The notes under the pieces are model-generated. The model was given only the letters and a program-made list of their open reading frames with translations. It had not been told where the DNA came from and ran no database searches. 64,000 nt of DNA, taken from contig CP141137.1 in NCBI GenBank assembly GCA_035236585.1, positions 51,048,057-51,112,056 on the forward strand. Reading direction: 5' to 3'. The stretch is from Warburgia ugandensis. Its lineage: Eukaryota > Streptophyta > Magnoliopsida > Canellales > Canellaceae. Positions 11,675 through 22,587 of this stretch are shown here, one piece after another; position 1 is the first letter of the stretch; each line of letters begins with the position of its first letter. The position numbers and the translations under genes were made by a program.

Positions 11675-13214
11675 AGTTCGAAAAGATTTGAGAGGGTAGA
11701 AGGATTATATAGGAGTTGGCTGTGTACATGAAGAACCATAACAAGGTTGGTGATGTAAAATTACAATATAAATGAAGATTGTGTATGCTTCTTAATAGTA
11801 TGAAGTTTTGGACGGAATACTTGCTACAATCACTTTCTATCGAGGGAGATCCAACTAATGTCATCAAATATCGTCACATTCATATCTAGAGAAGCCAAGC
11901 GCAATCAAGGTTTGCTAGTGAATTTGCACCTTTGGAATTATGGTTATCTAATCAACTAGTAGAATTTAATCAAGTTCACATCTCAGCTAATCAAGCGAGT
12001 GATTAACTTGCTAGAAAAAGGACCACTACTTCAATCCATACAAGTCCTTTAGATGGCTTGGGCCATCTGTTCCTTCTTCTGGCTTTCAAATATTTGGTTC
12101 TTTCATTGACCTTCATGGTCAACTCTAAGGATATTTAGTCAATACAAAAAACCAGGAGAAAGCCATCTAGCACAGTTGGTCTCAAACAACAAGATGCCTC
12201 TTCTGGTTATGCTTTGATGGGGATCGAGGTGACACTTTCCCTTTTTGGAAAGATTTCAAGAAGATTTAGGAAATAGATTAGTAGGTTATAGGTAGTTTGC
12301 TTCATAATTCTTTGTTGTAACAAAAAAAAAACACACACACAACAACCATTTAAAGAAAAAGACATACAGAAGGAGGATAAGTGACTAACAACATCATTTC
12401 CCAATGAGAAATTGACTAGTTTTTTAAGAGGCCAAAGTTTAAAATGAACCAAAGTGGCCTGATTTCTATGTTAGAAAATTTGGGGAGTGAGAGAGGAAAA
12501 AGAGTAGAAGAAATGAAGTATGGCTTGAACAGATATAATACATTTTTCCTTGAAATGTAGGCTTGCTTATAGGATGAAATTGGTGAATCACTTCTAGAAT
12601 ACTACAAGCCTTGTGTGGGTTACATAAATAACCAACCAATGACCCTCTAAGAACTCTGATTAGCAAGCTTCAATATGTCATAATAGTATTGAAACAGAAC
12701 TTTGAAAAACTTATCTAGAAAAGGAGTCATTCCCCTCAATTTAAAATTATCAGGATTTAGTTATTTTCTCCACTATATGGCTCTTCAAATTGGTAGTTAA
12801 TTTGTACCACCTAATATGCTGCTTCATTTGAATTTTAAGACATAACTCTAAGTCATGAAAATTGATAAAATAATTTTAAATGAATATATTTAACTAATAC
12901 TAAAGTATCCAATGCCCTAAAACTTAATTCCTCATTTATTGTATATCTTCTTCAAACCAAAAGCAAAGGCCCATCAACTTGTCAACCACTCGCACTCCTT
13001 AGACTTCAATATGTTGTATTCTACCCATAGTTTAAAAACTTGGAGAAAGTGGACTAGGTAGGGTTAGCTTGAAAACTCCAAAAAAAAGAGAAAATGCTCT
13101 AATGCAAACTTGAGAGAGTCTTGGTGTTTTCAAAGGCTAAAGCCAATATCTTATTTTCAGATGCTTACTTTTTCACCTTTTTATCCAATATTTGAGACAT
13201 TCATCATCTTACTC
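11675..13214. other. LTR remnant then unassigned DNA
   Basis: The first 200 bp or so should be the LTR of the gag fragment to the left, but no outer boundary is visible. Beyond that I see no coding pattern. An A10 run with a CA tract lies at 12321-12341. Confidence 0.35.
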
Positions 13215-13787
13215 TGTAACAGCCCGGTGGCTCTCACCTACAACAATATTGTCCGCTATGAAAAACTGGCCGCCCATGCAACCAATTCCCTCATGGTTTT
13301 GTTCTTCCCCGGTTTCTCGAGGTAAAGGCCTTGTACCACTGAGCCACTAAGCCTATGTCATGATCCCCTTGCCCTGATAACTCAGCAGGGGTGGCAACTA
13401 GTGGAGCGGGGGTGGTCCTAGTCTCCCTTCGAGGAACTATCTATTAAGGTTTCAATATCACATCGTATAAGTATTTCTCCTATCTCAATCTCATCTCGAA
13501 CTCATGAGCTGTCAATCTAATTGGACCCTTACAGTGGCGATGATGGAATAAACCCTGGCTTTGATACTAAATAGTGGCACCCTGGGTTTTCTAAACCTTC
13601 TTTCAAATTCATAATAGTAATAATAATACAGTTAAAATAAAATAGGCGGGATCCCTAAAAATAAAAACTCACAAGTAATAAATTTTTTGCAGCATTAAAG
13701 GAAACACCAAAAAGAAAATCCCTTGAGGGGTGTATGGGTGCCCCAAAACAAATAATATTATAACTGTTGGAACCCTGGGGTGTTACA
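13215..13787. repeat. LTR-derived insertion with near-perfect target duplication
   Basis: Starts TGTAACAGCC and ends GGGTGTTACA, flanked by TACTC on the left and TATTC on the right (4 of 5 match). The right part (from about 13575) resembles the first 100 bp of the solo LTR at 14091, including a GGCGGGATCC block. A degenerate primer-site complement (gctttgatacta, about 13559-13570) sits beside it. This looks like a rearranged LTR plus leader rather than one clean element. Confidence 0.5.
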
Positions 13788-14090
13788 TATTCATCCTTCC
13801 ATGTTTAGCCTTCTCTCTAAAAGTCATACTAATTAGATGACTCTAACCACTTATTTTTTAATACAATGGTCACATTTAAACCACAAGCAAACACAAGATA
13901 AAACATTCGATTGGAGTGATTTTTGTTGTGTAGGTAATCTAAAGGAGTCTTAAGAAGATGAAGTGGTCAGATCTTCCAAAAATTATGCAAAAATCTAAAA
14001 CAAAAAAATATGAAAATAAGACACTATCTAGTTCTTGAAAATAACAAGACCTCTAAAGATAAGTAAAACTAAATGTTTAAGATAAAATAA
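13788..14090. other. No gene found
   Basis: AT-rich spacer between two LTR-type insertions; its last five bases (AATAA) form the left target duplication of the next element. Confidence 0.6.
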
Positions 14091-16702
14091 TGTGACGACC
14101 CGGGTTTTCTCATGCATTTTTAAATGAAAAATCTAAATTCCTAAGGCGGGATCCTTATTTGAAAAACAATGCAGTGCAGCGGAAAAATCTTTTATTTGAA
14201 ATTCAATTTGAAAACCCTGAGTGTCATTTGCTTTCACAACAACCAAAGTAGTTTTTGAAAAGCTTTAAAAATCATAAGTGTTTTTCCCCAGATCTATCCA
14301 GACACAGCACACAGCCCAACTGTAATTAAATACAAATACATGTCCAAAGGGTTGAGAATTTACTCACATGTATAATTGTTTCCTTTTTGAGTCACTTGCT
14401 CGTAGCACTAACATAGATGTCCTCTACTTGTGGATGGAATTATCCTGAAAAATGTTAAGGATAGGATGAGTATATACTATATTCAGTAGGAGTCTATCAC
14501 TACTAGTTTTGTAATCCATGCTATGTTTAAAATCATGTGCTCATAAAAACATATGCATGTTCGAATAATCACGTTCAATATTGATATTAAAAACCACTGT
14601 CAAATCGGAATACTGACGACTTAAAGAAATGTCATAATCCAAGTCGAAAGTATCATATATCATAAACATAAAAATATGCATCAGATGATCAACTGAATCC
14701 AACTCATGGATATTTGGTATGGTATGGTTGACCAACCTCATATCATGCCATATGCAATGCAAATAAGTCCACGAAACCATAGGGTCCCATTATGCCCACG
14801 ACCTCACCGCCGTGTGGGTACCTAGGGACACAGGATCATATACCTCCACGGGGCATATGACACTTCGACCTAGTGCCATGACACTAGTGGTAGCCTCCTG
14901 TACCACATGCAGTCGAAGCAGGGACATGCCCTTTTTGGGCATGGTACCCATCCACCTAATAGTGGTAGAGGCTGGGTGGCCAACCCACACCCCTCAGCAT
15001 AGCACCCACGAGCTTACTAGCCCAAATCATGTACGATCAAATAAGCCAAAAACCTCTTTTCAAAACCTGTCCTCTTTGGGTCCCTCACAACTACCTGGCC
15101 CTCGGCACTCCAGCGTCTTTTGGCAACCCTCAAGGACATGCAATCTTTGCAAGAACTTAATGCTCATAGATCATGCAATGTATGCAATAGTTTGCAAAAA
15201 CATATTTATGCATAATGTATATACAAAACATGTCTATGTATAAAGCATTTATCACATGCATGCTAAACAAGTCATATACTTAAATCATATATTTGCAAAA
15301 CAATCATAGTTCTTATAAAAGAATCTAATAGCGATAGAGCACCTACCTGACTAGGTTGCACTAACCCCTTTGTCCTCGGACGCTCCTGAACATGGTTTGG
15401 GGAATCAAGGTTAGTTTGACCCATATTTTATAGGTTTTAGAGTAGTTGGTCTTATTACTTAGGCATTAAGGGTCCATCCCTATGCCTATGGGTGTCCTAA
15501 GGTCCTAATTGGGCCTTGGTATCCTCAGTTTTACAAAGGTTTAGCGGCCACGCGCCACCATCCTATTCTAAGGTTCATAACCACCTTTAATTGGGCCTTG
15601 ATCAGGGATTTTATAGTTTGGGTGTGTCCGCGTCGTCAACACAGACACAACACCTTTTGCGGCGCCTCAATCGGAGCTCTAAATCTCAAGTTATAAGCGT
15701 TTTAGTGTCACACGTACATAAGGGTCTTAAGAGTGAAAAGGTGGAATGCTAGGGCGCTGCGCATCAGCAGCATGCGCCCGCCTTTTCTAAAGAAAATGGA
15801 AAATCCCTGCTTGCTAGCGGGCTGCCTACCTGCGACGTTCGCCTCAGCGGGTGCGTCTGCAGACGCGCTGGGTTTTCCCGCCGTCTCTCTCTTTTGCGGG
15901 CACATCCATGGACGCGCCTGTTTGGTTTTTCAAATGGGATCGATGTGTTACGTTCCAACTGGAACGTTTTCGTCGTCTGGGGGACCGGGGCATCCTTAGG
16001 ACACCTTGGTTCGACCCTGTCGAACTAGTGCAGCCTATGGAACGTCCCTGGGTCCTTGGTGGGTCTCCAGGGCTCCATTTTGCATGGTTTTTTATGCAAA
16101 AACCTAGGGAAATTGATCCTAGGACTATTGTGAAGATGAGTTTTGAGGGATCTTGGGCATACCTGGCTCGTTGCTGGGCTTTTTTCCTCGTTTCCCCTCT
16201 AGGTTGCTCCTCCACAACAGTTTTTCTTCAACCTTTTGGGCTGCCATTAGAGGCGTTCAAGAGCTCTATTTATAGAGCTATGAGAGGGTTCTAGAGGGGG
16301 CTCTCACCGCCTTTGAATGGCGGTGGAGAAACCTCCAGAATGACGGTGATTTCTCCTCCAATCACTTCCGTTCTAAAACCCTCTAGGAGGTTGAAGATGA
16401 AGGGTGCCCGTATCAAAACGGGCCCCTGTGTTTTGAAGGCTAAATCCGTATTTTAATAAAAATTACATTTTTGCCCCTGAACTTCAAAGGGACATAACTT
16501 GCTCATTTTAACTCCGTTTTGGGTGATTTTGGTCTTGTTGGATTCATTTTTCTAAGATGCATCTAATGGTACCATTTTTAGGACCCAATTTCTGGGTTCA
16601 GTCAAGATGAATAGTGAAATGACCAAAATGCCCTTATCTTCAAAAACTGAACTTTTCATTGCTAACCTGGGATTTTAATATTACAAAATTGGAGTCATTA
16701 CA
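14091..16702 (+). mobile_element. Solo LTR, 2.6 kb (probable Ty3/gypsy family)
   Basis: Begins TGTGACGACCCGGG and ends GGAGTCATTACA, flanked by perfect AATAA duplications at 14086-14090 and 16703-16707. There is no internal primer site, polypurine tract or gag-pol, so the simplest reading is a solo LTR left by recombination. The block with ctctttgggtccctcacaac (about 15070) and the first 120 bp also occur in the insertion at 55761-58937. The start and end motifs resemble long LTRs of plant Del/Tekay-type gypsy elements; that naming is from memory. Confidence 0.8.
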
Positions 16703-16777
16703 AATAAAATTTTACTTTTAGACTAAGTAACATTATTGTCATTTTACTTTGGCTAAATTTTAATATTATAATAGAAT

Positions 16778-17008
16778 TAAAGAAGAGAGAATATTTCTTA
16801 TTATTGATTAGCTAATGCATGTACATTTTTATAGTTACTGATCCCATAATCAAGGGGTATGATAAGATCAAGAATTTACATATTAGGAAGTAAATCAATA
16901 TAATGAGCTAATGGAGATATTAATAAAAAGATTTGATTTTGAAGTAATTGTCAATTCCTGTGATGCTAAATCTTCTTGATTTTGGTTGACTAAGGATGTT
17001 TTCTAATA
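16778..17008 (-). repeat. 3' LTR of copia element 16778-28227
   Basis: 231 bp, aligned over its length with 28011-28227, sharing for example the block ctaatggagatattaat. Left flank AGAAT. Confidence 0.88.
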
Positions 17009-17222
17009 TGCCCAAATAAGATGGTGCTCCTATCAGAGACACCAATCTTGGATCAAAGAATAAGAATCGTAACTTAACCAATGGCTTGGTAAGTATATAT
17101 GCAAGTTGGTCTTGAGTAAAAACATGAGAGACTTGAAGAAACCCATTTGCAACTTGACAGCAAACAAAGTAATAGTCAATGGCGACATGTTTCATACGAG
17201 AGTGAAAAACTAGATTTTCCCA
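16920..17222 (-). pseudogene. copia pol, C-terminal RNase H segment
   Basis: Encodes the last part of the copia polyprotein: NLVFHSRMKHVAIDYYFV, then VSHVFTQDQLAYILTKPL. These correspond to the family's TKHVEIDYHFVR and DQLADILTKPL motifs. The reading frame runs into the LTR. It is cut at 17222-17227 by the nested solo LTR; the same frame resumes at 22588 and continues through the preceding GATYL motif without losing register once one copy of the 5-bp duplication is ignored. This segment and 22588-26706 are therefore two halves of one gene. Confidence 0.9.
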
Positions 17223-18239
17223 CAAGTTGTGAAAACTCTAATTTTTCTGGAATTATTTAGAATTAATTAGAATTTTTACAAAAATCGACATAGAATATTA
17301 TATTTAATATAATAATACTTTTTAGAAAAAGAATAAGGTCTTGAATCATAGATATTTGAAATCATTCACGAAAAACTAGTCAGAATAAGGTCTTCAAAAC
17401 CCCCCTCCCATTCCTCCTCCCTGGCATCAGCAAGCACTCTGGTGGCAAGCATTTATAGAAACCCTAGTCGTCTGGCTAGGGCTTCAAAATTCGGCAAGAA
17501 ACCCTATTCTTTGGCTATAATCTCTGCTCGAAACGGGATCTAGGTAGGTTTTCCTCCTTTCCCCTCCATTTTTTGGCCAAAAATCATAGGGATTCATAGT
17601 TGAATCCGTTCCACCGGCGATTGGTTCACCAGTGAAACAGATATGGTCAACCCTAGTGGGAAACCAGCTGCATGCTGCTCAGATCAGAGATTTGAGCCAT
17701 TGGATGAAACACTAGGGCCCAAAAACCTTAGGGGATGAAATCTGGGCCCTTAATGTGGTTAGAATTGGGAGATCTGGGGAAGTGCTGATCTAACGGTCCA
17801 CATTGGAGTGTCTTGACTATCCTAGGTCACCCTTCCCCGTACACCAGCAAAACCGGTAAAGGGGGTGGGTCGCTGATTGACAGTCGATCAGTGTTCTCAG
17901 ATTGAAATTGGGCCCTTATTTTTATATGAAAACTTAAAAATTCAATTCAGAGCTCATTTTAACTCCAAATCAAGATCGAAAAGAAGCTATGAATTTTTGG
18001 TGAAAAGTAAAACCTAATGGAAACATAAAAATTAGGTTTTATTCACTGTAAAATGCTATAAATTACAAAAAGAGGTACTAATTCTTAAGATCAGTCAAAT
18101 CTAACATGATCAAATTTTGGATTTCTGATCCATTAGTAATCTAATGATGAGGGAATATGGAATCAATAGTTAGATGTGACTTATCTGTGAGAAATTAAAA
18201 AAATTTAACCTTAATGGAAGGAAAATCTTTGTTTATTAT

Positions 18240-18815
18240 TTAACCGCAAGTGCACGGGCTATTGTAGTGTAGCTTATGCAAGTACGGGTTAATCTCACGG
18301 AGACTTGCTTTAAAATTATGGAGTTTTAAATAAAACTTAATTAATAAAAGAATAAAAATAAAGAATATACCAGAAATAAACTAACAATAAAATAAAATCT
18401 AGATTTATTCAACTATTGCAATTTACACAATTATTTGTTTAAAAAATAGAAAATAAAACTAAATAAGCTATCCTGGATATCACTGTACTTGGATAGGCGG
18501 AACATGGATAATGTAAAACTAGAATATTCAGGGACATAGAAGTAAATAAAACTGGAACTCAGATGGAATTAAAATGAGGACATTGATGGAATAACTCAGA
18601 TATGCCAGGGGCAGAAGTGGAATTTCATTTGAATTCTAGTTTTAAATAAAAAACCAGAGTAAAACTTGTTGAGGAGAAAATCAGAGAACGGGGAACAAGG
18701 AAGAAGGGAGAAGAGAGAAGAGAGAAAAGAGGGGAAAAGAATGGAAACCCAAATTGGGTTTCCTTCTTCAGATCCTACTGGCTACGCAGAGACACCGGAG
18801 AAGGGCGGTTGTTGT

Positions 18816-18855
<40 letters not shown>

Positions 18856-19211
18856 TGGCTTGGCTGGTGTTGGGCAAGCGACGAGGAAGAGAATGGAGAA
18901 GGAGTGGTGGGGTCTGCTTCGCACGGAGATCCAACCAGAGACGTAGAGGAAGAACTTGTCGTAGGAGGGGATCTACGCAAAGGGAGAGAAATACATAGGT
19001 GTGGAAAGAGGGAGAGAAGAGGTGCGTTGAGAGATAGAGATGAGGTAAGATGAGAAGAAGAATGGAATGGAGAGGGTGAAGAGAATAGGAAACAAGAGAG
19101 TAGAGAAGGCTGGGATTGGGGAGGAGAAAAGGCAAGAGCCGGGAAAGGAGAGAAAGAATGAAGAGAGTGGAAGAAGGGGATGCGACACCTAGAGCATCCT
19201 ACGTCCAACCA

Positions 19212-19307
<96 letters not shown>

Positions 19308-19500
19308 GGGTTTGCCTTTGGTTCAGCCTCGGGAGAAGAAGTGGAGAGAGAGGTGTGAGATGAAGAGAGGGAATCAGCTGGCCAAGGAGGGTCTACCAGG
19401 CTGCCTCTTACGGCCAGCCACAGTAAGAGTTCAAAAGAGAGTGGAGAGAGAGAGAGAGATAAAGGGGTGGGGTCCACTAGAAGTCTAGTCTTGCTAGAAC
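18240..19500 (-). repeat. CT-tract repeat inside the nested solo LTR
   Basis: Read on the minus strand: a CT tract (19304-19214), a second CT tract (18850-18821), then a conserved block at 18310-18244 containing AACCCGTACTTGC and GTGCACTTGCGG. The same order appears on the plus strand at 31200-32450. Exact ends are not clear. Confidence 0.6.
19214..19304. repeat. (GA)n microsatellite, about 90 bp
   Basis: An almost perfect GA run; a shorter one (18821-18850) lies 360 bp to the left. Long open frames reported across it are artefacts of the dinucleotide repeat. Confidence 0.98.
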
Positions 19501-22500
19501 TTTGCAATCTTTAATTTTGTTCTGTCCTAGGAGTCTTTAAAGTCTTCTCTTTCTAGGAAACTTTATCATCCTCATCTTGATTTAATCTAGATCATCCAAG
19601 TTGTGTTGTTTGATCTACAATGCACAAGACCCAATTAGCATCATCTAAACCATTCATTTTTCCTCTAATTAGCTTTGATGATCATTTGACTGTTAATTTT
19701 GCAATTCAATGGTTGGATGGCCAATTAAAGCTAAAATGAAATATTTTATGTAAAATCTTGAAATTGATGGCCTAGATGCTCTAATTGAACACTAAATTAG
19801 GGGTATTTTGACCAAATTTGAACACTTAACAATCTTAAAAAATAATCATGGATCTACTAGATATATCAAGCATGATCAGACCATTAAAATTAGTTTGAAT
19901 GATGATATAAAGATAAGATCATATGGATTGATGAGCTTGATATGGCTAATTTGGGATAGATTAAAACCTATGCCCTTAATTTTGATAAAATGACTTAAGA
20001 TCTTCTTAATTGGTTAGATCAAGAAAGATTAGATCATTTGATAAGATGAATCAATGATCTAGTAATGATATCACATTAAGACAATGTGATAGATTTGAAT
20101 AAAAATGAAAGATCAAGAGCTAAACCCTTAATGAGATGAAAAATGAATAGAAATCAAAATATGATCATTGGATAAAAATGAACAAATGTGATATATTTAA
20201 ATGAGCGTGTGAATTATTATATTTTGTTGTAAATGTTCTTTTAATTGCTTAGCAAGTTTAATTGTTAAATTTATTTATTTATGCTTTAATTATTCATGTT
20301 ATGTAAATTCGATTAAAAATATAATTAAATAAAAATAGATATTGATGAACATTTACAATGAATATGGATATAGACTTAATAATAATAAGGGCTATAATTA
20401 GTAGGACAATATAAGGAATATCATTTCCTTTGCCCAAATTAGGAGAATAATAAACCCCATGAATGACATTTTAAATGTTCATAGACTTAATTAAAATTAA
20501 ATAGCAATAGTACTCAGGGTTTAATGCTCATAGGAGCCTTATGAAGGTTGAGCTAAGGTCACCCCAGTAAATGTTGAACATAGTGGTTAAGGGAGTTGTC
20601 TAATAAAGCCTCACTCTTCCCCCATATTCTAGTGATGTTTGTGAGGTCTAAATGCCTCCTTACATGAGGATTGAATTAACCACTCTGTGAGAAACTTTTA
20701 ACTGGTATGCCTTAGTCAATTATGAAATAAGAGGAGCTATTTAGTATTAGGAAAGAAGTAAACTATCTTCAACCAGTAAGACATTAACTAGTTAAATGAT
20801 AATAAGATCATAAAAGGATAGTAAATTGTCTAATCCTAATAAAAATGGTAATTAAGATAATCAAAGATCAAATAAGATCCATAGGGAGATCTAGAATGAT
20901 CAAGAATAATAAGAATCATAATATTGTATGTATGTTTTCAAGTAGTATAAATATTATATTCAAATGTAAATCAATAGATTAGACCTTTGATCAATATGAT
21001 CTAAGGAACAAGATCCAACTCATCCTATGTAAGGATGATCAAAATAAAAATTAGGAAGTATAAATGAGTTGAGAAATGATTGTATATATATGATTTGACA
21101 GATATATGAAGGATACGATGATCAAGATCAATGGAATGATGGATTGTTGAAAGTAAAGGTAGGTGGACCTTAAGAATATATTCAATATAGAAGATACATG
21201 TATTTTACACATGATCTTATCCTAAGAAGCATAGATTGATTATAATTGCCTTAGAATTGTGTATGAATCAACAAATGATGTTGAAATGAATATAAAGTGA
21301 TTGATTAAGTAATTATTAAATTACTTAAGCCAACAAATGATGTAAAAATAAATACAAAAGGATTGCTTAAGTAATTATAAAATTACTTAATGGGTAGAAT
21401 GAGAAGATTTGAATTATATAAGTTAGACCCCCAAATCTTAAGGAAATAAGTTAGAGGCATGTCCTATCATAACCAAACACACAGTATGTAAGTACAAAAT
21501 AATATTTTCCATATAAACATGGAGGCTTGTGGTTTTGTTTTAAGACAGGCTTATGCTTAGGGATGCCAATGCTATGGAAAGTTATGAGCGTTTGACCACT
21601 CACTCTCCGAAACTGATTATGATGATGATACCGTGCCCAAAGAGAGGCAAAAACGTCTACTGGGGCAATTATGGGAAGGCCACCACTGTGATAGCCATAG
21701 TTCCCCCCATCGAACATGGATCTGTATTTTCCACCATGGTATTAGTGGAGTATTAAGCAGTTATCTGTGCGCGTTGTACGGATTGAGACTGCAAGCATGC
21801 TAATCCTTTGATTATTTTGCATTATGATGCAATTGATTATGATATGATGAGATGCCCGATAAAAGTAATTACCAATGTAGTATTGAAAGATGATTCCCAA
21901 TACGGTATGATTATATATTAACACTTAGTGTTAATATTGAAATCAGTTTGAAAATGAGATATTATTGATGATATTGACTATATTCACGATTTTTAGTGGC
22001 TTTAGTTATATGTAGTGTATACATATAATTCATATGATGAATGAAGGATAAAGTTTTTATTCAATGTATAAATTGATTTATATCATGGATATAAAGAATT
22101 GTTGATTTTGAGATATATTGAATATATTTCTTAAATCCCATACCAAGCATAGCTTGCTGAGATATTGTAAATGTTTGAATGTTTATAATATCTCATATAC
22201 AGTTAAGGAAGATTGAAAGCTCAAGACTTGAGCACAATCATCACTGAACTACTGCTCAGGGTATTTACTTTGAGGAAGATTGTATTGATTGTATTGTAGT
22301 TTGGATTGTAATATTTGGACAAAGTATGTAATGACTACCAGGGCTGAATCATTGGATTGATCCTGATTTTAATAAAAGTATTTCTATTGATATTCAATAG
22401 AAATTTTATTTTATATAAAAATCTATGTATGATAAGTAATTTGAGGTGACACTCTGGTTTTTGACAAATCAATTTCAAAGAAAATATATTTTTGCTGTTT

Positions 22501-22587
22501 GTATTTTAAAAGAGTTTCAAAATCAGGGCCTTACCTTTGCAAATATTTATGAAAATGTGTTTTAAAAACCCTAGCTGTCACACAAGT

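Larger units (their letters stand above)
17228..22582 (-). mobile_element. Solo LTR, 5.36 kb, nested in copia pol
   Basis: Flanked by perfect CAAGT duplications at 17223-17227 and 22583-22587, with inverted termini TGTG...CACA. Read on the minus strand it begins TGTGACAGCTAGGG, and its first 150 bp and the block around 22110-22195 (tctcagcaagctatgcttgg on the minus strand) match the solo LTR at 55761. No gag-pol is visible. It is longer than its relatives, at least partly because a CT-rich repeat (about 18240-19500) appears to be included. Insertion into pol makes it younger than the copia host. Confidence 0.82.

Noticed and set aside
15733-16294. Overlapping GC-richer open frames up to 147 codons
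   Set aside because: They lie in the solo LTR at 14091-16702, overlap on both strands and show no family motif.
18666-19507. Several open frames of 80-146 codons on both strands rich in Arg-Glu, Ser-Leu or Ser-Pro
   Set aside because: They are translations of (GA)n/(CT)n tracts and flanking purine-rich DNA inside a retroelement; dinucleotide repeats are open in several frames by nature.
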